A program made the translations under genes and the position numbers. The notes beneath the pieces are model-generated. The model worked only from the letters and a program-made list of their open reading frames with translations. It searched no databases and had not been told where the DNA came from. From Chlorophyllum brunneum (taxonomy: Eukaryota; Basidiomycota; Agaricomycetes; Agaricales; Agaricaceae), in contig OY756141.1 in the NCBI GenBank assembly GCA_963576785.1, positions 1,550,001-1,614,000 on the forward strand: 64,000 bases of DNA. The letters run 5' to 3'. Shown here in pieces: positions 35,001 through 45,935 of the stretch (within the stretch, counting starts at the first letter, position 1; each line of letters starts with the position of its first letter).

Positions 35001-35531
35001 CTTGCAGAGGCTGTCATCACCATCTGTGAAGGCGAATCTGAATTCAAGTTCCTCTATGACCTTGACCTTCCCATTGAGGAGAAGATCGGTATTATTGCCG
35101 AAGAGATTTATGGCGCCAAGGAAATTGAATTGTCCGAATTGGCAAAGACTCAGGTCGACACTTATACCAGACAGGGCTATTGGAACCTTCCGAGTAAGTG
35201 ACACATTTATGTCTTCCGTGAAATGACGGTTGCTAACACATGATTTGCAGTTTGCATGGCCAAAACCCAGTACTCATTCTCTCATGATCCTAAACTGAAG
35301 AACGTTCCTTCAGGTAAGTTCACAACCCCAAGCAGTCCCCGTGGCTCAGGGTGACTGATGTATCGATCAGGTTTCACTCTTCCCATCCGTGCCGTTCGTT
35401 TGTCGGCTGGTGCTGGTTTCTTGTACCCGATTCTGGGAGACATGCAAACCATGCCGGGCCTTGGAACACGGCCTGGCTTCTGGGAAGTGGGATTAGACCC
35501 CGAGACAGGTCGCGTTATTGGCCTTTTCTAA
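32002..35531 (+). CDS. C1-tetrahydrofolate synthase, trifunctional (ADE3/MIS1 type)
   Basis: One polypeptide that interconverts 5,10-methylene-, methenyl- and 10-formyl-THF, supplying one-carbon units for purines and formyl-Met. From the ATG at 32056 the cytosolic form starts [16 protein letters not shown]. An in-frame ATG at 32002 adds [18 protein letters not shown], a plausible mitochondrial presequence. The dehydrogenase/cyclohydrolase domain has [16 protein letters not shown] (catalytic Lys), [12 protein letters not shown] and [20 protein letters not shown]. The synthetase domain has [20 protein letters not shown] (ATP loop), [56 protein letters not shown] and [17 protein letters not shown]. 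The end is [20 protein letters not shown] and then ETGRVIGLF, stop at 35529-35531. Nine or so introns. Length about 950 residues is normal. Secure. Confidence 0.95.
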
Positions 35532-35776
35532 CATACCACTCACGACTACGGTGCAAACATTGGTTGGCGTGGTGGTGTCTCAACATACCTTCGCACCCGT
35601 CACTGTTAGACAAGGGACAAAACTGACACGCCATTGCATCGGAGGATAGATTCGTCTCCTAGTCTTTGTTCATATTTATATCCTTGCCCTGCTTCATATT
35701 CTCTCATCTGTACGATCATACATATCACATCGCACAACATCGCAATGTTAATTGTCCGCACGTCCTGGAATCTCAA
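35532..35776. terminator. Convergent 3' region
   Basis: A 245-base T-rich spacer between C1-THF synthase and the PNGase A-like gene, which face each other. No gene seen. Confidence 0.35.
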
Positions 35777-38093
35777 TCACTGATGGTCACTGTTGTCCCT
35801 TGTACCGGGAAGTCTGGGTTTGCTGAAGCTCGACTCTGGACCCAACTGGCTTGTAAAAGGTAACGGAGCAGGAGCAGGAGCAAGGTTGCCAGTTTCAATG
35901 TTGAGCGTAATGTTGTTGAATGCGGCATTGACCTGTCTGCTATAGGTGTTCTTGGCATCATCGCTGTAGCTGAAGACATTGCTACTGGTGCCGTTACCAG
36001 TGTTTCCCGAGGGTGCAAGGTGAAAGAAACCATCTGTATTCGATCTAGTTAAACCATATTCCATTGGTCCGAGATCGACCACATACCTGCCACTTGCTGA
36101 TTGTTGGTATTGCTTCGAACGATAATTGGCATAGGGAGGAGGTCACGTTGATAGGAGTGACCGATACCCGAAAACCCTTTCACAAGTCATTAGGGTCCTG
36201 AAAACCCTCCAGCAAGCCGTACTCACAGTCAGTTCCATTTTCATTGAGGAAAGTAAAGTTGATGTTCAACGGGTAGGAGAAATGATCTGTCAATGCAAGC
36301 TGATCATCGTGGTTCCCACTGAACTGACCCGTGGCCGTTTGTTGCATGTTCTGTTTCCTCATTTGAGTCCTGCCACTAATAGAAGAGAATGTAACATACC
36401 TGAATGAGTGAATCATTCAACCACTGTTGAGAGTTCAGATACTGCAACTCTTGCGTCCAGGAAACATGCGACGTCTTTCCACTCCCACTGATGATTTGTG
36501 ATTCGATATGGATGCTCCTCGTAGCCTTGACACTAAACCTTAAATCTCCGTTTGGGGCAAGTGAACCGTCCACCTTTGTTTCCGCGAAAGGCTTACTATC
36601 GATACGCAATATTTTTCCGGTAGTCGGAATACCAGAAGGATCGGTAAATATTTGAAGGTTACCAGAAACGAACCAGTTCTGTAGTATCGTGTGATCTGGT
36701 TCGGCTGAAACAACGTCGATAGTGAAGTTGTGCGCTTTGCCATCCGTCAACATGGGCAGGAAGGGTGTGACATCAATGAAGTACGTCGGAAGGTCAAGGG
36801 CGCCGTATGAGGTGATTGGCCTACCAACATCTATCAGATCGAGGGGGGTGTAGTTGGGAAGGGGAACATGCACTTGCCTCCAGCACGGGGGAGTAATACC
36901 ACCTGTAAAAATGGTTGCATAAGGGAATGCCACCCCTGCAACTTGTCCGTCGATGAGGAGGCGAACTTCACGGAAGGGACCTTGGCCGAGGGCGAAGCCC
37001 TCTGGAATATCTCCCAGGAATTGATCTGGAACATTAGAATACTATGTTGATCCCAGTCTATGAATCTACATCCAGTAGCCCAGCGGATGATGATGGCACT
37101 TACCCAGAACTCTTCATTACCATTCCCAGATGCATATAGCTCTGCGTAGACTTGAACTGCATTTTGCGGGAGAGTGACGTCAATCTGGAGGTTGGTGTTA
37201 GCGAAGGAGTGTTAATGTACTGTTCTCGGTCTTACAGAAAAGCCAGGAGGGACTGAAGCTTCGTTTCCCGTGTTATTTAGGAGCGTGGAAAGTGGGACAA
37301 TCAAATCCGACTGTTGGGAGGGCGGGTGCTGTGGCGACGATGCATAATAGGTCGCGTGGAGCACGGCTAGACTATGATGAGTTTCGGACCCGAAGCAGAC
37401 AGAGAATACCCACTGGAATAAACACCATCAAGGCCAGTCTGGATGAGGTTATCAAGCTGCAGAATAAAAGTCCCAGGCTTCGCAAACAGTGGCGTATATC
37501 TGGTGACGTCCTTTATGTACTCCCAGATGATTCCGTCGCCTCGAGTGGGCTCTGGGGTAGAGGTTCGCCAAACTGAAGGCGGTTAGTGATACATAGTTTT
37601 CCTACATAGCAATCAGAGCATACTTTCAACGTTCTGGAAGGTGAAAATGCCAAGCCTGTCAAACTGAGTCCCATTGGAAGTGACCGTGAAGTTCAGGGTG
37701 ATGGCAGCCCATGAACCAGGGGTTCCACAGTCAGTTGGGGGTCTGCATATGAGTCAAGAAGGATTCCAAGAAAACCCCGCAGAGAAAACTCACTCCAACT
37801 GGACGACTTCTGCCCTATTTCAAGAATCAAGCACATCATTCTAGGGCCGCTCAGAATGAATACTCACATTCCGAAGGAGAATGCAAAGTCTCGCCTATGT
37901 ACGGTTTAGCGTTCTGCCACGAGACTTCCGAAATGACTACCCACTGAAAAACCTGAACTGTGCATTGCTTCGCGTCGTGTGGGACAGGCGGCGGTTGAGC
38001 CACCTGAAAATCCACAAGTCTCGCAGCACGAGCGAGCCAAGCCGTCGCCAACAAGAATCCCAGTATATGACGAACCAATAAATATGCCGTCAT
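35777..38093 (-). CDS. Secreted PNGase A-like protein (peptide N-glycosidase A family)
   Basis: The family is defined by almond/plant peptide-N4-(N-acetyl-beta-glucosaminyl)asparagine amidase A, which cleaves N-glycans from glycopeptides; in fungi the activity is mostly unproved. The start at 38093 gives a signal peptide (MTAYLLVRHILGFLLATAWL), then a Pro-rich VAQPPPVPHD segment. Family blocks appear across many exons: EPPTDCGTPGSWAAITLNFT, FDRLGIFTFQNVE, EVWRTSTPEPTRG, ELYASGNGNEEFWYSNIPDQ, PFREVRLLIDGQVAGVAFPY, TGGITPPCWRQV and YFIDVTPFLPML. Many N-glycosylation sequons are visible. The C-terminal part is less conserved and ends GTRDNSDHQ. Mature protein is extracellular or lumenal. Family membership is well supported; catalytic function is inferred only. 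Confidence 0.85.
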
Positions 38094-39073
38094 TGTTGTT
38101 TCGAACTCGTAGTAGTACGTAGTCCCGGTCGTTTGGCTCTCTCCTTTGAGATAACTTCCACTAGCTGTGACGCCCCAGGGTCAAGTCGGACTCCGGTGCG
38201 CAAGAAGTCTGTATGTCTAAGGAGTGCGAGAGTCGTGCTTGGGAAAGAAAGGGGAGGTAGAGAGAGGCTAGTGAAGCACTCGGCGCGTGTTCATGGGACT
38301 TTGCCGGTTTATATAGAGCCAGAATGTGAGCTTCATGGAAAAGAAGCACCCAGTGGGAATGAACCAGATGGTCGTGATCAACCAAAGGCGAATCAAAATC
38401 TGTCTTCGGTAGGAGGTAGTGGCCTCAATTGAATGGGTGCAGCATTGCTGTAGTGCGTGGTAGTATCTTTTCTGCTAGCGCCTGATGATGGAAGTCGTTG
38501 GTCAAACCTGTCAGATAACTGGCCAACGGCCAGAACGGAATGCTATGAACCCGAAAGTTACAGATTCGACCAGACGTCTTTCCCGATTGTGTTTGGCGAC
38601 ACGATACCAGATGCCCGGGTATTCATGGACTTGTCTTGGTGAAAGAGGTGCAATGTCGTGGAAACGGGATCGAATCAAGACGCCCATTGATTCTTTGCCG
38701 TAAGCGGTACCGGATGAAATCTAGGAGATCCGGAGTGAAATCTGCGGTGGATAACATATCAGAACCTGAATAGAACCCCACTGGACGATCGATCGTATAC
38801 TACTAGGAGGATTTACAGATGGACGACGACTCTCGTTGATCCTTTTCTGCTGTCTGGATTTGATGCGGGAATCGACTGCACACAGAAGCACAGCAGGACC
38901 TTGAAATGCATATGTCGCGTCAACGAATATTATTAAGTATGAGACGCATTTTACATCTACACGAGTGCTTGCAGTCTGGGAATATAGGGGAAGAGTTATC
39001 ATGGAATATTTGGGCTACAAAGTCGTGGGGATAATCGGTATCGCATATATGTTCAGGAATGCGCGTTCGTGCT
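38094..39073. promoter_or_regulatory. Promoter of PNGase A-like gene and 3' flank of PMP3-like gene
   Basis: 980 bases without a convincing gene. Open frames on the plus strand at 38133-38432 and 38457-38703 have no family features. The part next to 38093 should be the promoter of the minus-strand gene. Confidence 0.4.
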
Positions 39074-40074
39074 CTAAAACTGGTGGTTAAAGATATCGTC
39101 TGACGCTGGAGTGGTATCCTTTCTCTTGGGGTCGGGTGACGAGAGATTGTCAACGGGTACTCTTGAACTGTTCCCGTACAAACCGCCTGCAGGATCTTCA
39201 GGCAGTTCAGGGGCACCAGAGTCTCTCGAGACGACGCTATCCTGCAGCGACGAGCGACTCTTCTTTCTCTTTGATGATTTCTTCTTCTTCCGGATCTGTT
39301 CCTCCGAGAGGGTATACGCCTCATGGGTCCTCGCCCACCTATCCTTCTTATCCTTCCTTTTGCTCTTCTTTGGTATAGCTGTGAGTTCAGCATCATCAAA
39401 GTTGGCAGGGTAGTGCCACCGTCCCGATGACGAGGCACTCGCGTTGCGTTCGTTGTAAAAGTGCTCGTCTTCTGGTCCCCAGAGATCGGTGTTGCCGTTG
39501 GGCTGTTTGCGGGATCGGGTGTCTTCGGTCGAAAGGTCTACGCTGGAAGAACCTGCTTCCTGTCCGTCTTCGAGCGGCCGACCGTCGAGTGTCGAGTGGG
39601 GGAGACGATCATTGTAGCGGGTGGCCCATTGTGAGCGACGTTCTTTGCGCTTGATGTCGGAGGTGTCGACGAGGCCCCATTTCTGTGCCCACTTGGGAGT
39701 GCGAGCATGACTCTTGTTGTTCCTGATGTTCTGTATGATATTTGGTGAGGCAGTCCGGAGTTGAGGATGGGGTCAGAAAACGGACCTGGATATAAAAGTT
39801 GTGGCCGTGGCCTGGAGAGAGGCGTTTGTGGGGGCAGGACGGAGAAGGAGGGCGGAGACAGACCTGGTATGTATCCACAGATTGTGAGGATAAGGTTGAT
39901 CCAAAAGTCCTTGCCTATGCCGAATCTCGCAGCGACGGCTGAGGGGAGTCAGGTAGGTGGAAGGGGGGAACAGGGATGCTCACCGAGAGGAGGAAAGAGG
40001 GTGCCCATGATGAAGAGGAGGACAGCATAGCCGTGGTGCCTGCGGGGCGTGAGGTCAACCTTGCCTGTGAACAT
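39074..40074 (-). CDS. PMP3/UPF0057-domain protein with long basic cytosolic tail
   Basis: PMP3-type proteolipids are about 55-residue, two-span plasma-membrane proteins affecting membrane potential and salt tolerance. The start at 40074 gives MFTGKVDLTPRRHHGYAVLL, then the domain itself over three small exons: LFIMGTLFPPLAVAARFGIG, KDFWINLILTICGYIPGHGH and NFYIQNIRNN. This keeps the conserved PPLAV, DFWINL and GYIPG elements. Unlike the classic short forms, the protein continues about 220 more residues in a hydrophilic tail with WAQKWGLVDTSDIKRKERRS, a Ser/Asp-rich middle, and a strongly basic Lys/Arg/Ser stretch (SEEQIRKKKKSSKRKKSRSS). It ends DDIFNHQF at 39074. Introns lie near 39733-39785, 39814-39866 and 39933-39980. 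Divergent from the C2H2 factor with 91 bases between start codons. Domain call secure; role of the tail unknown. Confidence 0.82.
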
Positions 40075-40165
40075 GGCTGGAGGAGAGCAGCTGGCCAGCC
40101 GGACGATGCCAGAAGCCCGTCTCAATTAGGAAGGTGTCCCTTCATCGCCCTATCATCCTCTCCAC
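40075..40165. promoter_or_regulatory. Short bidirectional promoter, PMP3-like / C2H2 factor
   Basis: Only 91 bases separate the two divergent start codons. No TATA box is evident. The genes may be co-expressed or have start sites within each other's transcribed DNA. Confidence 0.45.
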
Positions 40166-42268
40166 ATGGACAACGAAGAGCATCTCCTCAGTCTCTCAGA
40201 CGTCGTCCACGACGAGCCCATCGACGACGACGACCACCCACCCCTCGACCACCCCTCTCCCGACGACGACCAGCAAACCGACCCGACAACGCGCTCCTCC
40301 TCGTATGACCCCGCCTCAACAATCCTTTCTTCCCTGCACGATGGCTACACTGTTCCCGAACATCCCACACACCACATATCCGTGCCGGAGTCTTTCTCTG
40401 TCGAAATGCTCGAACGTGAGATTGCCACCCTTCTCAACCAGAATGCAACAGCTGCTTCAGCAGCCCTCCTCAGTGCCGCGGCCCAACAGAGACAGGCCAA
40501 TCTTGAACTTGCCAACGGCCAGTCACCGGAATCTGTCGAGTCTCAAAGCGGTCCGGACAGCATATCAAGTCTGGGGCTCAATCTCAGTGGGCTCGCTGCT
40601 GTACTCCAAGCGGCCCACGCCCAGGTTGAGAACGAGCGTGTGGCCGTCGAGATGGCGGCAAAGGACCAGGATTTCACACGTCAACGAGAAGAGGAACTAG
40701 TGCAGAACGGGCAGAAGAACACGCGGACGGCGCCTGCTTTCCACTCACTGACCCGGGGGGATGAGTCTGAAGGGTCAACGAGGCAGAGACGAAGGAGGTC
40801 AGGAGGGATTGGGTCGGATGGGTCGGATTATCTGCTTTCTGACGATGATACTGGTGCTGCGAGGGAAGATCGTCAACGAGATAGCACTCCCCCACCTCGC
40901 TCTCCAACACACAACGATATGGACGCTCCTGCGAGCGGTCTTCCTCCTGTTCCTCGCGAGTTTTCCGACATAAGCGATATACTAACTCATCTTTCGGCTC
41001 AGTTCGAACCTGAACCTGACCATACCGCCGGACTATCCACGCCTGACTCCTCTCCTGTTATTTCTCATTCAAGACCACCCATTGTCGAAACGCCTCCCGT
41101 ACCTGCCCCGCCAGCATTGCCACCATCCACACCAGCATTATCCCCAATCAACCATGTACCCGCACCTCTCCCACCACAATCCCAACCAACACAAGTACTC
41201 GCACCAGCCCCCCCACCGCTGCAACCTCTACCCCAGCCTATTGCCTCGACGTCGGCAAACCCTATCCCTCCTGCTGAGCCGCCTTCGCCAAAGAAAGCCA
41301 AGAAAGTGAAAGACAAGGAAAAAGGCCCTCACATGCACACGTGCGACCAAGAAAATTGCCGCAAGTCCTTTACGCGCAGGAGTGACCTTGCCCGGCATAT
41401 GAGAATACACACGGGCGAGCGACCGTTTGTCTGCGACCACACTGGATGCGGCAAGACTTTCATACAGGTATGTGTTCTACCAGCTGCACTGACCATAATA
41501 CCGCATGGGTGTTTACATACATGACAGCGTTCAGCGCTACACGTTCACTCGCGTGTGCATACAGGCGAGAAGCCTCATTGCTGCGAATATCCTGGCTGCG
41601 GGAAGACCTTTGGTGACTCTAGCAGTTTAGCCCGACATCGGCGGACACACACAGGAAAACGGCCGTATAAATGTGAGGATCCGACATGCGAGAAGACATT
41701 TACTCGTCGCACGACACTAACATCTCACATGCGAACACACGACCCAACCTGGGAACCAGACCCGAACGTGTAAGTATTCCTTGTTCTTTCTCATGGGATA
41801 TCTGACACAAGGGGCAGACGATACAACTTCAAAGGAAAGAAACGGAGAATAGAGGACGAGGAAGACCATGAATTAGCCGAGTCTGTACGGACGATATCGG
41901 CGCTGTTCCAAGGAGGAAATGCGTCGGTGCTGCAGAGTGGACGGGGGGATGAATCGCTGGAGGTGCGGGTGGCGAGCATCAGCGCAGAGATTGCAGCTGC
42001 GATTGCGCATGCACAGTCGCGGGTCTACGAGGAAGAGGAGGAGGAAGACGAGATTGACGAGCTGGACGAGGACTCCGGAGCGGAGACGGGAGGGCCGGGG
42101 AAGCTGGGGCCGAACACGAGTGGCATCCGGGGCGGAGACGGGAAGGGCGAGAGCGGGACCGGCGGGGATGAGGATGAGGACAGCGACACATTTCCGGTAC
42201 CACTACGGGGCCGGAACTTGAAGGGCCGGGAGCCAGGAGCCGTCGTTGGTACAAAACGGAAGCGGTGA
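40166..42268 (+). CDS. C2H2 zinc-finger transcription factor (four fingers)
   Basis: A probable sequence-specific nuclear DNA-binding protein. The start at 40166 gives an acidic N-terminus ([20 protein letters not shown]) followed by a long Ser/Pro/Asp-rich region. Four tandem fingers are joined by TGE/KRP-type linkers: [38 protein letters not shown] (made by splicing 41467 to 41528), [19 protein letters not shown] and [20 protein letters not shown] second intron follows WEPDPNV at about 41770-41818. The C-terminal region is acidic ([15 protein letters not shown]) and ends [10 protein letters not shown], a likely nuclear localisation signal. Finger arrangement resembles the fungal/animal GLI- and ZAP-like multi-finger proteins, but I cannot name an orthologue or target. 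The basic [13 protein letters not shown] stretch just before finger 1 is a second possible nuclear signal. Confidence 0.85.
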
Positions 42269-42433
42269 GGTAGAATATTTCACAAAAATAAATAAATAAG
42301 TGTAAGATAAGATCCGAAGCACGTGAACGAGCCCGGCAGCGCTCCTCTTCTCATCATCGAAGGAGTCTTGAGCAGATGGCTCTCCCGTCCATCCCTCAGC
42401 CACCCGGGTCTTTCCTCTACTTCCACCTCGACC

Positions 42434-43726
42434 ATGGCCTCTGAAGAAGCACCCAGCACCAACATCATCACCCTCACTCGGTAGGCTCCTACTCATATCT
42501 CACCGTCCTTGCTAACATCATATCTCCAATAGCCATGTCCTCAGCGACGGCTTGCGCCTTGGCACTGCGGCTACTGGCGATCTCACACTTTTGCTTACTG
42601 CCATCTCTTTCACATCCAAGTTTATCGCTACCAACGTCCGAAAGGCGAGGCTGATCAACCTGTACGTGATTCAATTCCAGACGTGGAGAACCTCATTTAA
42701 CCGTCAACACTTAGGGTCGGTCTCGCAGGCGAGACCAACATCCAGGGCGAGGAGCAAAAGAAGCTCGATGTCCTCGCCAACGACATTATGGTCAACGCCC
42801 TTCGGGCTTCCGGGAAGACAGCAGTCCTTGTCTCAGAGGAATTGGAGGAGGCTATCTTCATCGAAGATGCCTACAAGGGCAAGTATTGTGTTGTGTTTGA
42901 CCCACTGGATGGGAGTAGTAACATCGATGCTGGCGTCAACATCGGCACCATCTTTGGTATCTATAAAATTGTAAGTAAAGTGCGCATATGCGTTTAGATC
43001 CGGGCCAATGTCAAGTACTCTCTAGAGAGATGGGTCCACTGGGACTATCCAGGATGTTTTGCGGCCGGGTAATGAGATGGTTGCAGCGGGTTATATCATG
43101 TGAGTGCAAGAACTTACCGAGATGCGTATCCAGACCAACGACGCCGTAGGTATGGATCTTCGGCAAATCTGGTCCTCAGCACTGGCCAGGGCGTGAATGG
43201 CTACACCCTTGATGCTGGACTTGGTGAATTCATTCTCACCCACCCAAACATCCAGATCCCGCCGCGCGGAAAGATTTATTCGTTCAATGAAGGCAATTCG
43301 ATGTATTTCCTTCCCCCCGTCAACGCGTACCTAAAGTCGATCAAATTCCCCAATGCACCGAAGACCCCTTATAGTGCCCGATACATCGGATCCATGGTTG
43401 CTGATGTCCACCGAACGCTCTTGTATGGTGGTATCTTTGGTTATCCCAATGACAAGAAAAGTAAGAGTGGAAAGTTAAGACTGTTATATGAAGCGTTCCC
43501 AATGGCCTACTTGACCGAGCAGGTGCGCAGTGCCTCTCATTCTGTAGTCTGCATATAATGTCAGTCAATTTAGGCTGGAGGCATTGCCACTACCGGTACT
43601 GGACGCATTCTTGATATTTCCCCAACAGGCATCCACGATCGTTGCCCTGTGTTCCTTGGCAGCCGCGAGGATGTCCTTGATCTGATGAAATTCTACAAGG
43701 AGGTCTCTGCTGACGGTTCTGTGTAG
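42434..43726 (+). CDS. FBP1: Fructose-1,6-bisphosphatase
   Basis: Hydrolyses fructose-1,6-bisphosphate to fructose-6-phosphate, the committed step of gluconeogenesis in the cytosol. The start at 42434 gives [17 protein letters not shown] across the first intron. Conserved parts are [20 protein letters not shown] (AMP/metal region), [33 protein letters not shown] (metal-binding DPLDGSS), [20 protein letters not shown] and [20 protein letters not shown] (substrate site). [20 protein letters not shown] is the active-site lysine signature. The end is [11 protein letters not shown] with the stop at 43724-43726. Five short introns. Length about 340 residues is standard. A CACGTG element at 42320-42325 lies about 110 bases upstream. 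A Pro right after the start, which is a degradation signal in budding yeast Fbp1, is absent here. Secure. Confidence 0.95.
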
Positions 43727-44025
43727 AGGCACAGCAAGAAGCCAATAATAATAATAATCCCTTGGTCAGAGAAAGCAGGAATTCTGATTAATTTGATTCT
43801 TCAATGATGTATTGTAGGAGAAGTGTACCGTGGTGACTGAATATAGCGTTTCATGGATGAAATGCAAATGCATGATAAATGCCAGATGGTATCGGCGTAT
43901 TCCGGTGGCTATGCCTTCTGTTGTGGAATGCTGTGCATCTGCCTCCACCAACAGGGTCGCATTTCCGTCGCCAGTCTCTCCCTCACCATTCCAGACTGTG
44001 CAGCTCTGGGTGAAGGCTGGACTAA

Positions 44026-45831
44026 ATGCCCATTCGCAGCAAGCCAGCCGCTAAACTAGATCCTTCTCAGGTAAACTTAGGCGTTCAACGTGTAGCCCTT
44101 GCATCAATCACTGCTCACGCCAATTTATTCATTAACTAGCCAGAGATTACTTCCCAGAGACGGACAAAGAGACTAAGAATAGACAGTGATGAGGACGAAG
44201 ACGAAGGTTATGAACAACAACAAGAACGCCGTACTTCATACAACGAATCCTATACTCGAGGAGGCCCAAGCAGTACCAGCCCAGGTGCCCCTGTTGCACT
44301 GAAGCGACAAAAACTGGTGCCGCCAGGCCCAGACGACGGTGGAGACGATGAGTATGATGCTAGGGTGAGGGACTACAACGAACCGGACGGTGATGAATAT
44401 GAGGGGATCGAAAGTAAAGACGGGCATGGGGATGGGGGTAACCATCGCCATGACGGAACCGCGCGACCTTTGGGCAAGAAACGAAGGAGGTCGGTATCAT
44501 CCCCTCTGTCTTCATTGATGGATAGCTCGCCGCCGCCAACGGTTGCAATTGCTCCCTCTAGTCTTGGAGGACGAACCCGGAAGGTGTCGCTGAAGGCAAA
44601 GCACATGACGTCAATGTCAACACCTGTACCTGCCGCAAAAACGAAGTCTTCTTCGTCCACGAAGGGGAAGCAGAAAGCTCAACCTTCGGCGAGTTCTAGT
44701 AAACGGAAGAGGAGGCAGGACGAGGATGAGGATGAAGAAGAGGAGTATCAGGATTTTGAGGATGAAGAAGTGGATATCGAAGAAGAGAAAGAAGAAACGA
44801 GATTTTCGGATGGTTATGATGATAATGAGGATGAGCTGCCTTCGAGAGGGAAGAGGGGACGGAAAGGAGGTAAGCCTCGGGAACGGGAGAAGGACAAAGA
44901 CCAGGATACCATTCCAATACTCAAAAGGGCCAAATTTGAGGGAAATCCTGAGGTTGCTGGTTCGACAATAACCTCAAAACAAACACGAACGAAAAAACTG
45001 GCAGGAGAGGACTCATTAGTCGACTTCGCTGACGAGACGCCAACGCCTGAGCCCTCGAGCACTGGCAGTCCAGCCCCAGCCAATCTTACGATCGAGGCAG
45101 CCAAGGATGACAATACCTCTAGTAATGTACCCTCACAGAAAAAACGCAAGCTACCTACGATAAGGAAACTCAAGAATTCCGTGAGCCTAGGTGGTGGTAC
45201 TGGACCAAGCACACCGAGTGCCACTGTGGCGACAGGAAGTAAGTTGCCAGGGTTGCCTCCACCTCCACCTGGCGTTGCTGCGGGTAACGGTGCGAATAAG
45301 CTGGGGATCGTGGACAGCAGCAAGTCAACGAGGCCGAAGACGAATGCCACTACCGACTTGGATTTGTCGAATCCGTCGTTGTATGCAGAGTTGTTCAAGA
45401 ATGTGAGTACCTGATGTTCGATTAAAGTCCTAATGAACGAATTTTTGCAGCCTAGTGGAAGTGCCTCTCGCACTGGTTTGAATCGGCGAGCTAAGGAGGA
45501 GGAGCGGAGAAAAGAGCTGGACAAAATGAGAGATGAATACAAGACCCGATTTGCAGAGGAGGCGGTGCGCATTTTGTGTACAACCCATAAATTATTATCC
45601 TTACTCTATTTCTAGAAGCTGTCGTTTGATTTGCAAGGACAAGCTGAGAAGATGGCGAAGTTTGAAGAGACATTAAGACGACGACACAGCTCTGCCCTAT
45701 ACCCCAATTTCCTAGGAGCGAAGTGGAGAGAGGAATGGGAGAGGGAGAAGCGAAGAGCACATAAACGGGAATATCAACAACCATCACAGCAGAATGGTAA
45801 TAACAGCGCAAAGGAGGAGGGTGAGATGTAG
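44026..45831 (+). CDS. Unrecognised charged nuclear-type protein
   Basis: I do not recognise a named family. A 45-base first exon (44026-44070, MPIRSKPAAKLDPSQ) splices over a 69-base intron to PEITSQRRTKRLRIDSDEDE in frame, so the start lies well upstream of the long open frame. The body is low-complexity: an acidic run (DEDEDEEEEYQDFEDEEVD), several basic clusters fit for nuclear import (GKKRRRS, SSKRKRRQ, KKRKLPTIRKLK), and Ser/Pro/Thr spacers. After introns at about 45404-45450 and 45565-45615 there is a more ordered C-terminal helical region: NPSLYAELFKN, RRAKEEERRKELDKMRDEYK and AEKMAKFEETLRRRHSSALY, ending EREKRRAHKREYQ and a short tail. That region is probably the functional module and may define a conserved fungal domain. 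It looks like a chromatin or RNA-processing cofactor, but that is a guess. Confidence 0.72.
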
Positions 45832-45935
45832 TGGAGGCGATATGTACTGTTGTACTTTCTTTCATGGGCCTTCTTTGCTTGTGGCTTTTTGTTGTTAGTG
45901 TATCAGATAGAATGTCGTACGTCGAAGGGACTGGG

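Noticed and set aside
44814..45572. 252-codon minus-strand frame opposite the charged nuclear-type gene
   Set aside because: It mirrors low-complexity coding DNA on the other strand, and the plus frame has coherent splicing and a start.
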